Source: Trichostrongylus colubriformis
Lineage: Eukaryota > Nematoda > Chromadorea > Rhabditida > Trichostrongylidae
Assembly: GCA_963978905.1 (NCBI GenBank)
Contig: OZ022260.1
Coordinates: 16,729,725 to 16,793,724 of the forward strand
Direction of reading: 5' to 3'
DNA: 64,000 bases
Shown: piece after piece, positions 1 to 12,749 of the stretch
How positions within the stretch are numbered: position 1 is the first letter of the stretch
Layout: each line of letters opens with the position of its first letter
Made by a program: the position numbers and the translations under genes
The notes under the pieces: generated by a model
What the model was told of the DNA's origin: nothing
Databases searched by the model: none
Seen by the model: only the letters and a program-made list of their open reading frames with translations

Positions 1-287
1 GGGTGAACATAGTGCTTATGTTCTGATATCACTGGCCGATGTACGCTACGACGACCGCTGAATCGCCTAGCGTTCCAAAAAATGGTGCATTTCTCTCGAT
101 ACTGCGATTTACCTTGATAACCTTGGTGCAACCTATATTTGTGATGGCAAAGCGAGCGATTCATTCGGAATCACTTTCTAATGCGGTACTGGCAGCAACA
201 CTGGGTATCGACCGCTAAACCATGCAAAATTCCAAATAGTGAAGCATGTTTACGAAAATGTACGTCGATAATCGGGATTTGGATCTA
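1..287. repeat. Direct repeat, copy 1 (cut by window start)
   Basis: This stretch matches 4755-5044 almost base for base, in the same orientation, up to the word GGATCTA. Differences are a few substitutions and a short indel near position 255. The left end is lost at the window edge. No protein is recognisable in it. It may be the end of a larger duplicated or mobile unit, since satellite and MITE sequence separate the two copies. What the unit does is unknown. Confidence 0.8.
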
Positions 288-402
288 CTATCAATGTGCA
301 GGAATCAGATGCTCAGCAAATGAACAAACTGTTACCAATCCATGCGATTGAATAGAAAACTATCGATGTCTAAACTATTCAAGCTCCCAATGATGACTTA
401 AA

Positions 403-666
403 CCAGCTGGCCCTCACACACTACTGCGCGCGATTCGTGTCAATGACGTGTAAAACGGGCTCGATGCAAAGCTACTGAAGTATGATAACACCGAAATGCT
501 TTTTTATCACGCTATTATCTGCTTTTATCCAAATAGATAACTTAGCTGAAAGCTGGGGAAAGGAAGTTTCCACTCAACTCCATGCACAACTGTGGTCGGG
601 CCGATCAAACCCATTTTGCACAGCATCGCCATGAATCGCGCGCAGTAGTGTGCGAGAGCCAGCTGG
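403..666 (-). mobile_element. Non-autonomous DNA transposon (MITE), copy 1
   Basis: A 264-bp element whose ends are inverted repeats starting CCAGCTGGC and continuing through a GAATCGCGCGCAGTAG block. The copy at 5045-5307 is the same element in the opposite orientation. It has no coding capacity. Flanks here are AAA and TTT, so no clear target duplication is visible in this copy. It abuts the LTR-like repeat that starts at 667. The transposase family that moved it is not known from the sequence. Confidence 0.75.
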
Positions 667-1091
667 TTTTACAATAATAGCTACATCCAATACGTATTAC
701 TTGTTGACATTGTTTGTTGTCGTGAAGATTTGTAGGTTGTGGACAGGTGGCAGGTCCACCGGCGTGTTCTTGTCTTGTCTTGTGCGGCAAGGCCGCTTGT
801 CGGGCAAAGAGCCTGAACAGAGAAAGAGAGAGAGGAGAAGTCAGTAACCGGTAAGACTGACACTGACTGAATTGAACTAAACTAAATCGAACAGAACTGA
901 ACTGACTTACTCCTCCCCCGAATGCGGTATTTGTACCCCCAATTGTGGACGGTACAAACCTTGTCTCAGATGGCCATATAAGTGTCTGCTTGACCATTGA
1001 ACGTTTATTGCGTGTATGCTGGCGCTGTGAAATGCAGGTACCAAGAGGCACCTAGCCGCTTCCTCGCGATCATGACTGCAGAGTCATGACA
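667..1091 (-). mobile_element. LTR-like dispersed repeat, copy 1
   Basis: About 425 bp that recur at 12476-12749 plus 15925-16073, where a LINE splits the second copy. Read on the minus strand it begins TGTCATGACTC, as an LTR would begin with TG, and holds repeated TTCAGTTC-like words and a pyrimidine-rich tract. Its far end adjoins the MITE at 403-666, so the true end is not certain. A solo LTR of a Bel/Pao-type element is the likeliest reading, given the remnants nearby. This copy serves as the uninterrupted site for dating the LINE insertion in copy 2. Confidence 0.6.
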
Positions 1092-1225
1092 ATCCGCACA
1101 ACGGAAGAAAGAGTCGACCATATGTAAACGGCCGCTTGCATCCTCCCCGCCACCTGATGAGTGTTGTACTTGTCGCTTGTATCACTAGTCAATATTAAAT
1201 CCTACTATATATAATTCGCTAAGTA

Positions 1226-1363
<138 letters not shown>

Positions 1364-1366
1364 CGT

Positions 1367-1633
1367 GCTGCTGGTGCGCGTCCCGTGCCGGCGCGTCCCC
1401 GAGGAGCCGAAATTTTGCCTCTGGGAGCAGCAGCCCATTGTGTCCCAGAGGAGCTTCTCCCCGTCGGGGGAATGCGTCCCGGTGTAGCCTTTGGGCGGCG
1501 AACGCGGCGAGGCTACCACGCGCGTTCGGCCCCGCGGATGCGGGCCGAACGCGTCCCTGTGCGCGCGTGTGTGCTTGCCACACGCCCCGCCCGCGACAAC
1601 TCGTCCATTTCGGCCGAGTTGTCCAGAAGAGAA
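1367..1633. repeat. GC-rich hairpin module, copy 1
   Basis: About 265 bp flanked on both sides by (GT)n. It contains three nested inverted repeats: CCTCTGGGA with TCCCAGAGG, GCGTTCGGCC with GGCCGAACGC, and ACAACTCGTCC with a matching arm. In this copy the last arm carries GGCCGAG in place of GGACGAG, which breaks one pair. No protein is recognised. Confidence 0.8.
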
Positions 1634-1858
1634 TGTGTGTGTGTGTGTGTGTGTGTGAAAGCAAAAAAAGTAATCAAAAAGTCAAAAAACATCAAAATTC
1701 GTGAAAAATTTTAAAAATTCGTGAAAAATTTCAAAAAATTTAAAAATTATCTCCGCCCCAGACAACTCGTCCAATTCGAGACAACTCGTCCACAAAAGTG
1801 TGTGTATGTGTGTGTATGTGTGTGTGAAAGTGAAAAAATGATTTAAAATCCGTAAAAA

Positions 1859-2484
<626 letters not shown>

Positions 2485-2589
2485 CAAAAAAAATAATCAA
2501 AAAATCAAAAAAATCCATCAAAATTCGTAAAAAATTTTAAAAAAATTACAAATTAACTCTGGCATAAAAACAAGCTGGCCGGAGAACGT

Positions 2590-3029
<440 letters not shown>

Positions 3030-3089
3030 GTGCGTCTGTCTGTCACGAAATTCATATCTCGCGTCGCAGTAAAGCTGGGACCCTGAATT

Positions 3090-4690
3090 TTACAAATGAT
3101 ATAGGGGGTGGTAAGGGGACCTAGGCGGTGGTGGACCGAAAGTGATAGCAGCTGATACACGCTGATAAGGAGCCTTAAAAGGCGAAAGTCACCAACGTCG
3201 TTTCGGCTTTCGGGTTGAACCTAGAGCGCTGATACTCTTGGGTGTTCTGCGGCGTGGGGCGGGAACATTAATGGTGGGTGACCCGCATTGATAACGGTTG
3301 ATAAGATTTGATAAGGTGCATAAAAAGTCTAGAATCGTCGAATCAGTTTCGCTTTTCGGGTTGATCCCGGAGCGCCGATATTCATAGGTGTTCTAAGGCT
3401 TGAGACAGGGACATTAATGGTGGGCGATCCAAATTGATAAGGGTTGATAAGATTCGATAAGAAGCGCAAAAAGGCTAGAGCCATCGAATCCGTTCCGCTC
3501 TTCGCATTGATCCTGGAGCGCTTACACTCATAGGTTTCTAGAAGGGTTTGCCAGGGACAATAATGGTGGGTGATACAAATTAATTATGCTTGATAAGATT
3601 TGATAAATAGCCTTAAAAGGCAAAAGTCACCAGAGTCGTTTCGCCCTTCGGGTTGATCCTAGAGCGCTGACACTCTTAGATGCTCTGTAGGATGGGGCGG
3701 GAACATTAATCATGGGTAGCTCGCATTGATAACGGTCGATAAGATCTGATAAGGAACGTGAAATGGCTAGAGTTGTTGAATCCGTTTCGCCTCTCGCGTT
3801 GATCTAAGAGCGCTGACACTTATAGGTGTTTAGCAGGATGGGTCAGAGACATTAATAGTGGGTGATACAAATTGGTAATGGTTGATAAGATTCGATAAGG
3901 AGCGAAAAAATGCTAAAGTCGTCGAATCCGTTTTCCTTCTTGCATTGGTCCCGGAGCGTTCATACTTACAAGTGTTTTGCGGGGTAGGACGGGGACATTA
4001 ATGGTGGGTGATCCAGCTTGGTAACGGTTGATAAGATTTGATGAGGAGCGCAAAAGGCTAGATTCGTCGAATCCATTTCCCTTTTCGCATTGGTCCCGGA
4101 GCGTTCATACTTACAGGTGTTTTGCGGGGTAGGACGGGGACAGCAGTGGTGGGTGACTCGCATGGATAACGGCTGATAGGATTTGATAAGGAGCGCAAAA
4201 AAGCTAGAGTTGTCGAATCCGTTTCGCTTTTCGCATTGGTCCCGCAGCGTTCATATTCACAGGTGTTTTGCGAAGTGGAACGGGGACATTGTTGGTGGCT
4301 GATCCAAACTAAGAATGGCTGCTAAGATTTGATAAGGAGCATGAGAAGGCGAATGTCGTCGGATTCGTTTCGCCTTTCGCGTTGATCTAAGGGTGCTTAC
4401 ACTCATGGATTCGTTTCGCCTTTCGCGTTGATCTAAGGGCGCTGTTTAGCAGAGTGGGATGGGGACATCGACAGTGGGTGATCCAAACCGATAAGATTCA
4501 TGAGATTTAATTAGGAACGTGAGAAGGAAGTCACCAAGGCCGGTACGCTTTTGTGGCCAGCACTCGAATGTTCACATTCGCAGGTATTGTAGAGTGCAGG
4601 GACCCCAATGGTACTGTTGGGTATAGGGTCCCCGTGATAACGGCTTACGGTGGCTGATAAGAACCGTTAGGAATCGGATGGGATGAAATA
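3090..4690. repeat. Degenerate satellite, period about 145 bp
   Basis: Ten to eleven tandem units. The word ATTAATGGTGGGTGA or a close variant recurs at about 3268, 3410, 3553, 3703, 3850, 3995, 4139, 4284 and 4465, spaced 142-150 bp apart except for the last interval of 181 bp, which holds a local duplication of a 33-bp piece. Each unit carries two to four TGATAA or GATAAG words, a TTTCGC-TTTTCGGGTTGAT block and an AGCGCTNACACT block. There is no coding frame across units. The period is close to the length of DNA on one nucleosome core. Confidence 0.9.
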
Positions 4691-4754
4691 CTTTACATCG
4701 CTTGATACTACTATACGACCGCTTTAGCAAAATCGTCTGATGCTCAGTGCCGTT

Positions 4755-5044
4755 GGGTGAACATAGTGCTTATGTTCTGATATCACTGGCCGATGTACGC
4801 TACGACGACCGCTGAATCGCCTAGCGTTCCAAAAAATGGTGCATTTCTCTCGATACTGCGATTTACCTTGATAACCTTGGTGCAACCTATATTTGTGATG
4901 GCAAAGCGAGCGATTCATTCGGAATCACTTTCTAATGCGGTACTGGCAGCAACACTGGGTATCGACCGCTAAACTATGCAAAATTGCAAATAGTGAAGCA
5001 GGTTTACGAAAACGATAAACATCGACAATCGGGATATGGATCTA
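4755..5044. repeat. Direct repeat, copy 2
   Basis: The intact counterpart of 1-287. A MITE follows immediately after the shared word GGATCTA. The left boundary relative to copy 1 is unknown because copy 1 is cut by the window edge. Confidence 0.8.
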
Positions 5045-5307
5045 CCAGTTGGCTCGCGCACACTTCTGCGCGCGATTCATGGCCATGTTTTGCAAAATGG
5101 ATTTGATCGGCCCGACCACAGTTGTGTATGAAATTGAGCGGGAATTTCCTTTCCATTGCTTTCAGCTGAGCTATTTATTTAGACAAAAGTAGAGAAGACG
5201 GCGTGATAAAAAGCATTTCGGTGTTATTATATTTGAGTCTTTGCATCGAATCCGTTTTGCACGTCATCGAAACGAATCGCGCGCAGTAGTGTGCGCGAGC
5301 CAACTGG
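5045..5307 (+). mobile_element. Non-autonomous DNA transposon (MITE), copy 2
   Basis: A 263-bp element, opposite in orientation to 403-666. The inverted ends are about 60 bp and start CCAGTTGGCTCGCGCAC. It is flanked by TA on both sides (5043-5044 and 5308-5309), consistent with a TA target duplication as in the Tc1/mariner group. There is no coding content. Confidence 0.75.
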
Positions 5308-5460
5308 TAGTAATACAATTAAGAAAATACCGTTACTGATACAAGTCAAATATAGAATTACTAATACAATTTAAAGTATACAATTACTAATACAATTTAA
5401 GGACTACCAATTAGTACATTATAATGTAATTAGTTACATATGAGATCTAAAGAGAGTTAC
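5308..5460. repeat. AT-rich stretch with short degenerate repeats
   Basis: The words ATTACTAATACAATTTAA and TAGTTACATA recur in degenerate form. No gene is seen. It separates the MITE from the SINE and envelope remnant. Confidence 0.5.
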
Positions 5461-5705
5461 TATTTAGAAGTAGCTCCAGAGGTAAGTGGTGAAGTGACGT
5501 GTAGTGTTAGTGATCTGTTGCGATGTGTTGAGTCGAAGAATAGATGATTCTCGTGGGCAAGTATATCTTTAGTGTAGCAGTCGCGAAGAACCAATAGACG
5601 TAGAGGAAGTCGGATTGTGAATATGGCGAGGTAGAAGAGATGTCGAACCATAGCAAGAATAGCGAGGAGTTACTACAAAGATGCTGAGTTATGGGCAAAA
5701 GCTTC

Positions 5706-5779
5706 GGTGTCGGACGGGACTCGAACCCGCACTTCATCCTTTCCGGGGATATGTGCTAATCTATTACCCTACCGACACC
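5706..5779 (-). tRNA. tRNA-like sequence, probably a SINE head
   Basis: Read on the minus strand, 74 nt fold into a cloverleaf: a perfect 7-bp acceptor stem (GTGTCGG with CCGACAC), a T arm with a canonical B box GGTTCGAGTCC, a 5-bp anticodon stem and a weaker D stem. The anticodon loop reads CCGGAAA, which would place GGA as anticodon. However, position 33 is C instead of T, and the long variable arm of a serine tRNA is missing. The adjoining words GCTGAGTTATGGGCAAAAGC recur at about 40790 and 49090, so this is better seen as the tRNA-derived head of a SINE than as a working tRNA gene. Confidence 0.5.
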
Positions 5780-5911
5780 ACCTTCACCTTTGCTTCTGAA
5801 TGGTATATTTACCATAGCCTATCAGCACTCACACATACAATAACGTGTTGAGCTGCGGCGATAAACAGCAGTTATCAAAAATTAAAAATATCAAAATAGC
5901 GAGGAGTATTC

Positions 5912-8164
5912 TCACCGGCGGAGAGATGAGACGATCGTGTAGAAGTTGTAGGATTTTCGTTTTCGCGTGTACGGTTGTGAGCAAAGGAGAGTGTGACTTA
6001 GCATTAGGGCACTGATAAATAAAAGAAGTATGGTTATTGAGTAGATTAGAAATTGTTTGCATGTTTCGAAGAAGTGTGAAATGTCTGGAAAGGCGAGATC
6101 GATTTCAAAGGAGGAGGTTTCGGTGCTGGTTTTATTGTCCCATAATCTAAGGTAGTGCCATAAAGATTTCATGCCATTTACATAGTTGAGGGTTCCCTGC
6201 AATGTAAAAATTATTGTATGAGAGCCACATTGTGCTTTGCAAACCTCGTGTATTCGTGCCTTATTGTAAAATAAGAGCACGTGATTTTGTGTTCCCGTTC
6301 TTGTGCAAGTTATGGTGAACTAACTGTTGTAGTCCACAGCTAACTTGTGCCGTGGACATGAGTGTATCGGATTTACATAATATATTGGCCGTTGCACCTT
6401 TGAAGCAATTGTAACAGCCGATAAGTTGCTGAGGTAATATGTTGCATTGGAAATCTTGTATTTGTTGCGCGATGCGGTGTGTATTGGGGTCGAGCATGAG
6501 CATTAGTTCCACTGCAACTACACGCACGAGCTCTCAAGACTGGTATACGATTAGGGCCTTCTGTCGATAAGAACCCGTTGGGAATAGGTAAGGGGAGGGT
6601 ATTTGAAAGTTTTGTTATTTCTGAGATGTTGTTGTTGGTACAATAAGAAGTGGTGGAGTCCTCCGCGGGATTACATTTACATGTGTCTTTTATGACGCAA
6701 TCGTTAGCGGTGTGATTGTTAGGTTGTTTGCGAGTGTCGGAACTACAGGCGTAGCTAAATTCCGTTTGTGGACGGATAAATGCTGTTGTATACCCATCTC
6801 TGAGGAATCGGTAATGTAGCATCGATAAAAGGGTAAATGTGAAACTTGTAATTTCGAAGGATGTGTTGTTTGAACTTTTTTGGTGTAGGGTTTCAACACG
6901 ATAAGGTGGGGCATTGGCGTGCCTCCATTGAACTCCACTGTAAGTGATATTGTCTTGAACCAAGATGGGCAATGAAAAATTTCGTATATGTTGTCGTCTA
7001 GAGGTACGTGGTAGATGCGATAGAAGATACATCCCGATGAGGGATAAACACATGAACAACCTAGTCCACCGCAGGACTCGGAGCAATAGGTCATTTCCGT
7101 GTAATTGTTAGCATCTTCAAGCTCTTCAACCATCGTGTTGTAAGTTGTTTTCGCGCATTTGAGGCCTGTACACGTTCCCATGTGTGGGCAGCGTTTTTGA
7201 TAGTGCACTTAAGTGACGGTGTTCCTTGAAAAATATAGTGTCTCCTTGCATCTGAAATTCAATGATTGTAAGGCAATTCGCATGATGTGAAGTTGCCTAT
7301 TGCCATGCTGGAGTTGTATGCACATCTCAGGTTGCATTGGATTAATGTGTGCAAGTACTGTGGTTTGATTATGGCAGTTATGGTCGTATTGATTACATTG
7401 GGAGATCGTTGTTGGTAATAAGACCGTTTGTTGGCAATTATATACATACGGGAAAGCGCAAGCAACAATCGTAATTAATCGTAATATTGTTGTGGTGTTC
7501 CATCTGTGTTGATTTCATCGAGCTCTATTAAAGGGGTGTAATCATGTGACCATCGTGAGGAGCGTTTACGTGAGCATAGTTTGAAGCAGCGAAGTAATCT
7601 ATTCTTCCCGGAGAGGCAAGTGCAAACCCTAGACACTTTGCGGATTACCGTGAATGCGATGTATGCTGTTACTGTAAGTATATAGAAGGCGACTGCGGTT
7701 ATAGCTATTGCGATTCGTGGCCAGCACTCTGGATTTGAAATCAGTTGTGAACAGAAGGTGCATGTAATCTGCTCACAAAATGGGCTCGGAGGACATGCCT
7801 AGTGAGTCGCTTGAGTGATGTTTCCTCTCATAGACTTTAGTGTAATATGGTAGGTGTGAAGGGTGATTTCTGGTGGGAATTGTATTTTTATATTTTGGCC
7901 AGGTTCACGTACTTCAATACAGTAGTCATTACCGCAAACTTGCATATGTTCTACTTGTTGCAACATGTGGATACTGATTCCTCCAGTAGCGCACTGCAAA
8001 TGTGTCTGTTGACTGAGTTGTGCATATGACGGGCGAATCAATGTTGCGATCAATGTTATAGTAAGCCAATGTTTCCATAGCCAGGTAGTATTCGAGTGTG
8101 TAATTACAGAGTCTGCGACGTTTGTGGTTGTTGTTATCATGTAATTATTGTATCTTTTCTTCAT
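5912..8164 (-). pseudogene. Bel/Pao envelope remnant A (phlebovirus-type glycoprotein)
   Basis: Several open pieces in different minus-strand frames together look like one decayed envelope gene directly downstream of a Bel/Pao integrase. The first piece (8164-7799) has a hydrophobic leader and ends in an in-frame stop. Past it lie a cysteine-rich stretch and a membrane segment at about 7730-7640 followed by a basic, cysteine-containing tail. The piece at 7208-6690 carries a cysteine cluster with a CGGLGC and GCIFYR pattern like the fusion domain of phlebovirus-type class II glycoproteins. A second hydrophobic anchor lies near 6060-5985. Envelope genes of this origin are known in nematode Bel/Pao elements. 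Stops and frame changes rule out a product here. Confidence 0.6.
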
Positions 8165-9240
8165 TTTTGCTTTCCGTGGAAGTGATGGGCGCCGATGCGG
8201 GCTCTTGGTATGTTCTGATGTATAAGTACGGGAGTTTGGCGTTGGGCTGCTTTACCTCTGGTATCACTAGTATTAGGCTCGTCGTTGTTGATTACGTTGT
8301 CGTCAGGCGGTTGTGTTGGTGTGTCGTCATACAGTTCTAAGGGAACCAGCATGTTTATTGAACGTTCTATTCCTGATTTGGAAGTGCGTAATGTTACCGA
8401 TCTAACGGTTCCGTCTTGGTCTGGTATTAATTTTCAAATAAGACCTAGTGGCCAATCGGTTCGAGGTGTGTTGTCATCCATAATAAGAACTACTTCTCCG
8501 ACTCTTTGTAGTTTTCTTGTAAATGTCTTCTGCTTGATTCGACGTTGATGGAAATTGCGTAGTTCTAGAAGGCAGGTCTCGTGCCATACGTTCCACAAAT
8601 TTTGAAGATAGTCTAATTGCTTACGAAAACATTGTATTGCTTGGTCCTTTGTAGAGGGTTGTGGCTGATATTCTGGATCGTCGCTATTTGATTCCATGTT
8701 CAAATGGGCAAAGGGGAAGAGGTTTGCGTAGGGAATGAGAAAGTCTATTGGGCGAATTACGAGTAGGTCGACTACTGTACTTCCCGTGTACGCTAAGGGT
8801 CTTGAGTTGACCATTGCCTCGCATTTAGTGACTATCGTATGGAAAGTGGATTCGTCGAGAGATTTTCGCGTTAATACTGGCTTAAGAGTGGATTTCATTA
8901 CACCAATCATACGTTCATAAAAGCCGCCTTTCCATGGGGAAAGCGGGGTTATGAATTTCCACTTAATTTTTTCGTTAGCCAAGAAAATTTGAAAGATTTT
9001 CTGCCTGAAGAGGATTTCGTCGTCTACCGTAGAAAGAATTTCGCTAGCAAGTTTGAAGTGAGATGCGTTGTCCGATATGATAAGCTTTTTCCAATTAGTT
9101 GTCGTTCGTCTCACTTGATTGTGGGGCGCTCCTTGTGTTTAGTACTCGATTGGCAATGAGGATAAATTCCATTTCGATGTTGTTGACATGGACTTCGAGA
9201 TTAACCAGTCTAGCCTATAATAATTTCTTGTTTTCGTGGT
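8165..9240 (-). pseudogene. Bel/Pao pol remnant: integrase and C-terminal domain
   Basis: The piece at 9114-8434 (minus) encodes an integrase core and C-terminus of Bel/Pao type. It contains SDNASHF, then SPWKGGFYERMIG, which holds the glutamate region of the DDE core, then NSRPL, and a tail matching the conserved domain that follows integrase in Pao elements (WPLG and DGTVRSV). An in-frame TGA at 8434-8436 divides that tail. Decayed core sequence continues upstream to about 9240 in another frame. The envelope remnant follows directly, the usual order pol then env. Protease, reverse transcriptase and RNase H are not found upstream. Confidence 0.75.
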
Positions 9241-10518
9241 ACCTATCTTACGCGCAATTCTCATCTTCTCGGATTAACTCACAGTTAGAACACCTAGTAC
9301 TTGCGCTGGACAGTTCATGCAGTCCGTTTGGCGCTGCAGAATGAGCAATACTTCGGGGGGGGGGCAGTGTTGTGTTCCTTGTTCTTCTAGGTATGTTGTT
9401 CATCCTGAAATTGTGTAGTTTAAGCTTGCTACTCGAAAAAGGAATCGTTCGACATTTAGCGGGTTAGCGTCCCGATTTGTTACACTCGGTTAAATATTTG
9501 AAAAGAGATGTAGTGTTTAACCCAGTCAAATTCAGTATGATATTTTGAAGAGGTTATGGAGTAAAGGGAAGGTAACTAATGTGTAGGGGGGAGGGTTAAT
9601 TGTCACAAAGAAGGATAAAATTATAAATATGACAAGTGATAGTTCTTACGCCTTTTTATAAACGGCTTTCATGGTAGATTTCATGACCGATCAGGCGGAC
9701 ATCGGTTTTCAGGATACTACGGTGCACTCTACGTCTCTAGAGATCGTATGGTCCATCTGTAAAAGGGTTGATAACGGAGCATTGTAATAATGCGCCAGCT
9801 TTGTTTAAGTGCATGAAAGTAGGACAGGCTTCCGAGATTTCGCATTCTTGTTGAAATGAGTTAGTATCTACGGTTGATAGTTTGATTAATTTATGTGTTC
9901 TGATATCTCTCGTTACATTCCATCGGTGCCCTATTAAGTGTATATAGACTATGAATGTCCTGATTGGGTGCGATGCTGTGTAAATATCGTTGTGATGACT
10001 CATGAGTATCGTGGTTGTTTGTGATGATGTCATCGTGCGGCGTGCTATGCACGTTTGGTGTCTTTTTCTCTCCCCGTAAAAGGGCTTAATGTTGGACGCT
10101 AAGCCAGGAACTCTTAATGTTTATGTGTAGCGAGGCGTCGCATAGCGCATTGCGCATAGCGTTTCAAACAAAGGATACTTCGTCTATGTAATAGGAAGGT
10201 GTGTACTGAGTGCTTTGAAGGAAAAGGACGAGGGTTAGTGTACGATATGCTGGTAAGAGGAGAACGAAGTGGGGAGTGTTATGTACTTTCAGAATACGTC
10301 CTGTAATCAGCAAATCGTTAGAATTTGCATGTTTTATAAAAGTAAGTGATGGAGATGGCTATGACTTTACTTGACCCGTATGACTTTGGGAGGCCATGGT
10401 TATGTAGATGTGTGGATCAAAGAATGGATTGTTTTTTTTTTGAATTAGAGTGGGTTTCACGCGCGTGTGGTCAGTCATATGTCGGTACTTGTAACTGTAT
10501 TCGTTTTATACCTTGTTG

Positions 10519-10578
10519 ACGAATAGGTTAGCAGTCTTAGCTCGGTAATGACGAATACGTAAGCAGTCTTAGCTCGTT
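10519..10578. repeat. Short tandem duplication, about 32 bp
   Basis: Two adjacent copies of GACGAATANG followed by GCAGTCTTAGCTCG, differing at two or three bases. Confidence 0.7.
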
Positions 10579-11070
10579 TATATTTTGAGCTTGAATGAAA
10601 TAGCCCTGTTGACTTTGTATAAAGAAATCTGTAAGAAGAACCACACTTAGGCTTCTTGTGGCTTTGTTTAATTTGAAGCTTCTGCTGTGACAATAATGAT
10701 TTCTGAAGTCAGAACTTTGTATAGTTGACTAATTTCTGATACTTCAAGAAACACAAGAGCTCTTACAGTTTGTAGGAAATATCAAAATGTGAAGTCGACT
10801 TTCCAATCACGTGATTCACTGACTTTTACGGTGTCTTCGAAACGTCATATAAACAGCTGATTACCATTATTTTGAAAGGTCATACCTTATGAATTTCTGG
10901 AGCCATAACAAATCATATACCGATATGGGAGCGAGTAGGCGGATCCGCAAAATAAATGATTCAGAACAAATATTAAGACGGCCAGAAAATAATGGATATC
11001 TTCAGACATTGTGCAGTTTGTCAGTTTCGTCGCTTTCCTGTTACGTACTTTGAATTGTGCTTTAAACAAT

Positions 11071-11165
11071 TAGCACTTTTCCGAGCTTTGTCTCGGATGT
11101 TCAGAATTTGTTCTTGATAATCAGCACTTTTCCGAGTTTGCCTCGGATGTTCAGAATTTGTTCTG
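11071..11165. repeat. Tandem duplication, about 50 bp
   Basis: Two adjacent copies of a unit that contains AGCACTTTTCCGAG, CTCGGATGTTCAG and AATTTGTTCT. Confidence 0.75.
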
Positions 11166-11689
11166 TCTGTCATGTGGCTCCGAATTTATAAACCGTTTCA
11201 GACACATATTTGTGCAAGCTTGCCATTATAATCTATTTTGTGACTCTAGCTCCCTTTTCATATCTATTTGGCCGTGAACATCTTGTTTCCGCGGTTTTCG
11301 CGATTGTGTGTGTGTTTTTTGTTCTATTATAGCCGGCATGCGTATCTACGAAGCATAACATAATATAATTAACGATAGGGATATATATTTTTTTCCTCAT
11401 GCTCCATCGGGAAAAAGTACATAGTACCAAAAAAAATTTCATCGTCGTGCTCCATGTCCTCATGATCTCAGCGCGCACCCCTTTATTTACATTGGGCAGA
11501 GGTGTAATTGATACTTTTGGTTGGTATATTGTGGTATTTGTTTCTCGGCTCGTATAGCTTTGTGCTTGTTATGCTTCTTTGGATAGGTGATACAGGATGA
11601 CCGGGGTCTGAAAGTCATCATCAATTGTACGTTAGTTCTCAGAACCGTAAGGTATGTGAGTCTTCTCCAGACTAAACCTCAATTGTGGT

Positions 11690-12150
11690 GTATTCAGGCT
11701 GATGGTGCGTTCAGGTTGTAGGTGCGTTCAGACTGCACTTGATCTGTACTTGGTCAAAAAACGATCGAGAGTAATCAAAAATTAGATCATTTGTAATGTA
11801 TGGAGCTTATAGCACAACTGTGCTGTATTCAGGTGATAGATGTGTTGCAGTGTATTCAGGCTGAAATCTAGTTGTGATATGTTCAGGCAGGAGAGCAGAT
11901 GTATTGTATGCAGGTGGTAGACCCGTTCAGGCTATATGTCAGTTGTAGTGCGTTCAGGCAATTCAGGCTATAAATCAGTTGTTGTGCATTCAGGAGCTGG
12001 ATCAGTTCAGGTTGTAGATCAATTGAACTGTATTCAGGCGGTAGATCGGTTATAATGTGTTCGAGCAGTAAGTGCATTGTGATACGCTCAAGCTGTAGAT
12101 CAGTTATAGTGTATTCAGGCGGTAGTCGTAGTGCATTCAGTGATCGTATG
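11690..12150. repeat. Degenerate minisatellite, TATTCAGGCNGTAGATCAGTT type
   Basis: At least ten loose copies of a unit built on ATTCAGG, GTAGATCAGTT and TAGTG, spaced about 30-45 bp apart. Units are variable in both length and sequence, so this is not a CRISPR array. Confidence 0.75.
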
Positions 12151-12475
12151 CTTTTAAATTATGCTCGCATCGTAAATGTGCTGAGTGTGAATATATTGGT
12201 AGGTTTTAGATTTTTATCACTAGCAGAGTCAGATATGTTCAGGTTTCGCATTGGCTTTTTGAACCGTTTGTAACATGAATAGGCTCATTGGATTTTCACT
12301 TCTTGACGTGCAGTATCGTTAAATCGCATTCTGTTTCATTTCTTTTTATAGTGAATAGCAAGTTGATTTTGCTGTGTGTTGACGAGGCTCGACGCGGCCG
12401 ATTCAGTGGTAGTTTATCGTACAACTCTCAGTTTGATTCCTTTATTACACAACATGATTATACACAAGTTAACTA

Positions 12476-12749
12476 TTTTACAATAATAGCTACATCCAAT
12501 ACGTATTACTTGTTAACATTATTTGTTGTCGTGTAGATCTGTAGGTTGTGGATAGGTGGCAGGTCCACCGGCGTGTTCTTGTCTTGTCTTGTGCGGCAAG
12601 GCCGCTTGTTGGGCAAAGAGCCTGAACAGAGAAAGAGAGAGAGGAGAAGTCAGTAACTGGTAAGACTGACACTGACTGAATTGAACTAAACTAAACTGAA
12701 CAGAACTGAGCTGACTTGCTCTTCCCCCGAACGCGGTATTTGTACCCAC
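12476..12749 (-). mobile_element. LTR-like repeat copy 2, part a
   Basis: This is the half of the repeat that matches 667-947. It is interrupted after position 12749 by the RTE LINE and continues at 15925. On the minus strand it lies downstream of envelope remnant B, so it may be the 3' LTR of that element or a separate solo LTR inserted beside it. Confidence 0.65.

Larger units (their letters stand above)
9241..12475. other. No recognisable gene; tandem repeats and poly-G
   Basis: About 3.2 kb between the integrase remnant and the LTR-like repeat. It holds a run of about ten G near 9355 and three small tandem repeat patches listed separately. One open minus-strand stretch at 10033-9737 (98 codons, four cysteines) does not resemble a family I know. 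It might be decayed element sequence, since Bel/Pao pol would be expected here. Confidence 0.5.

Noticed and set aside
605..1051. A 148-codon minus-strand open frame over the LTR-like repeat
   Set aside because: The frame lies inside a dispersed noncoding repeat and its copy at 12.5 kb is open only in pieces. The composition is that of an LTR.
3090..4690. CRISPR-like array
   Set aside because: Units are about 145 bp, diverged throughout, with no constant repeat and unique spacers, and the sequence is eukaryotic.
11690..12150. CRISPR-like short repeats
   Set aside because: Both repeat and interval vary in length and sequence. It is a decayed minisatellite.
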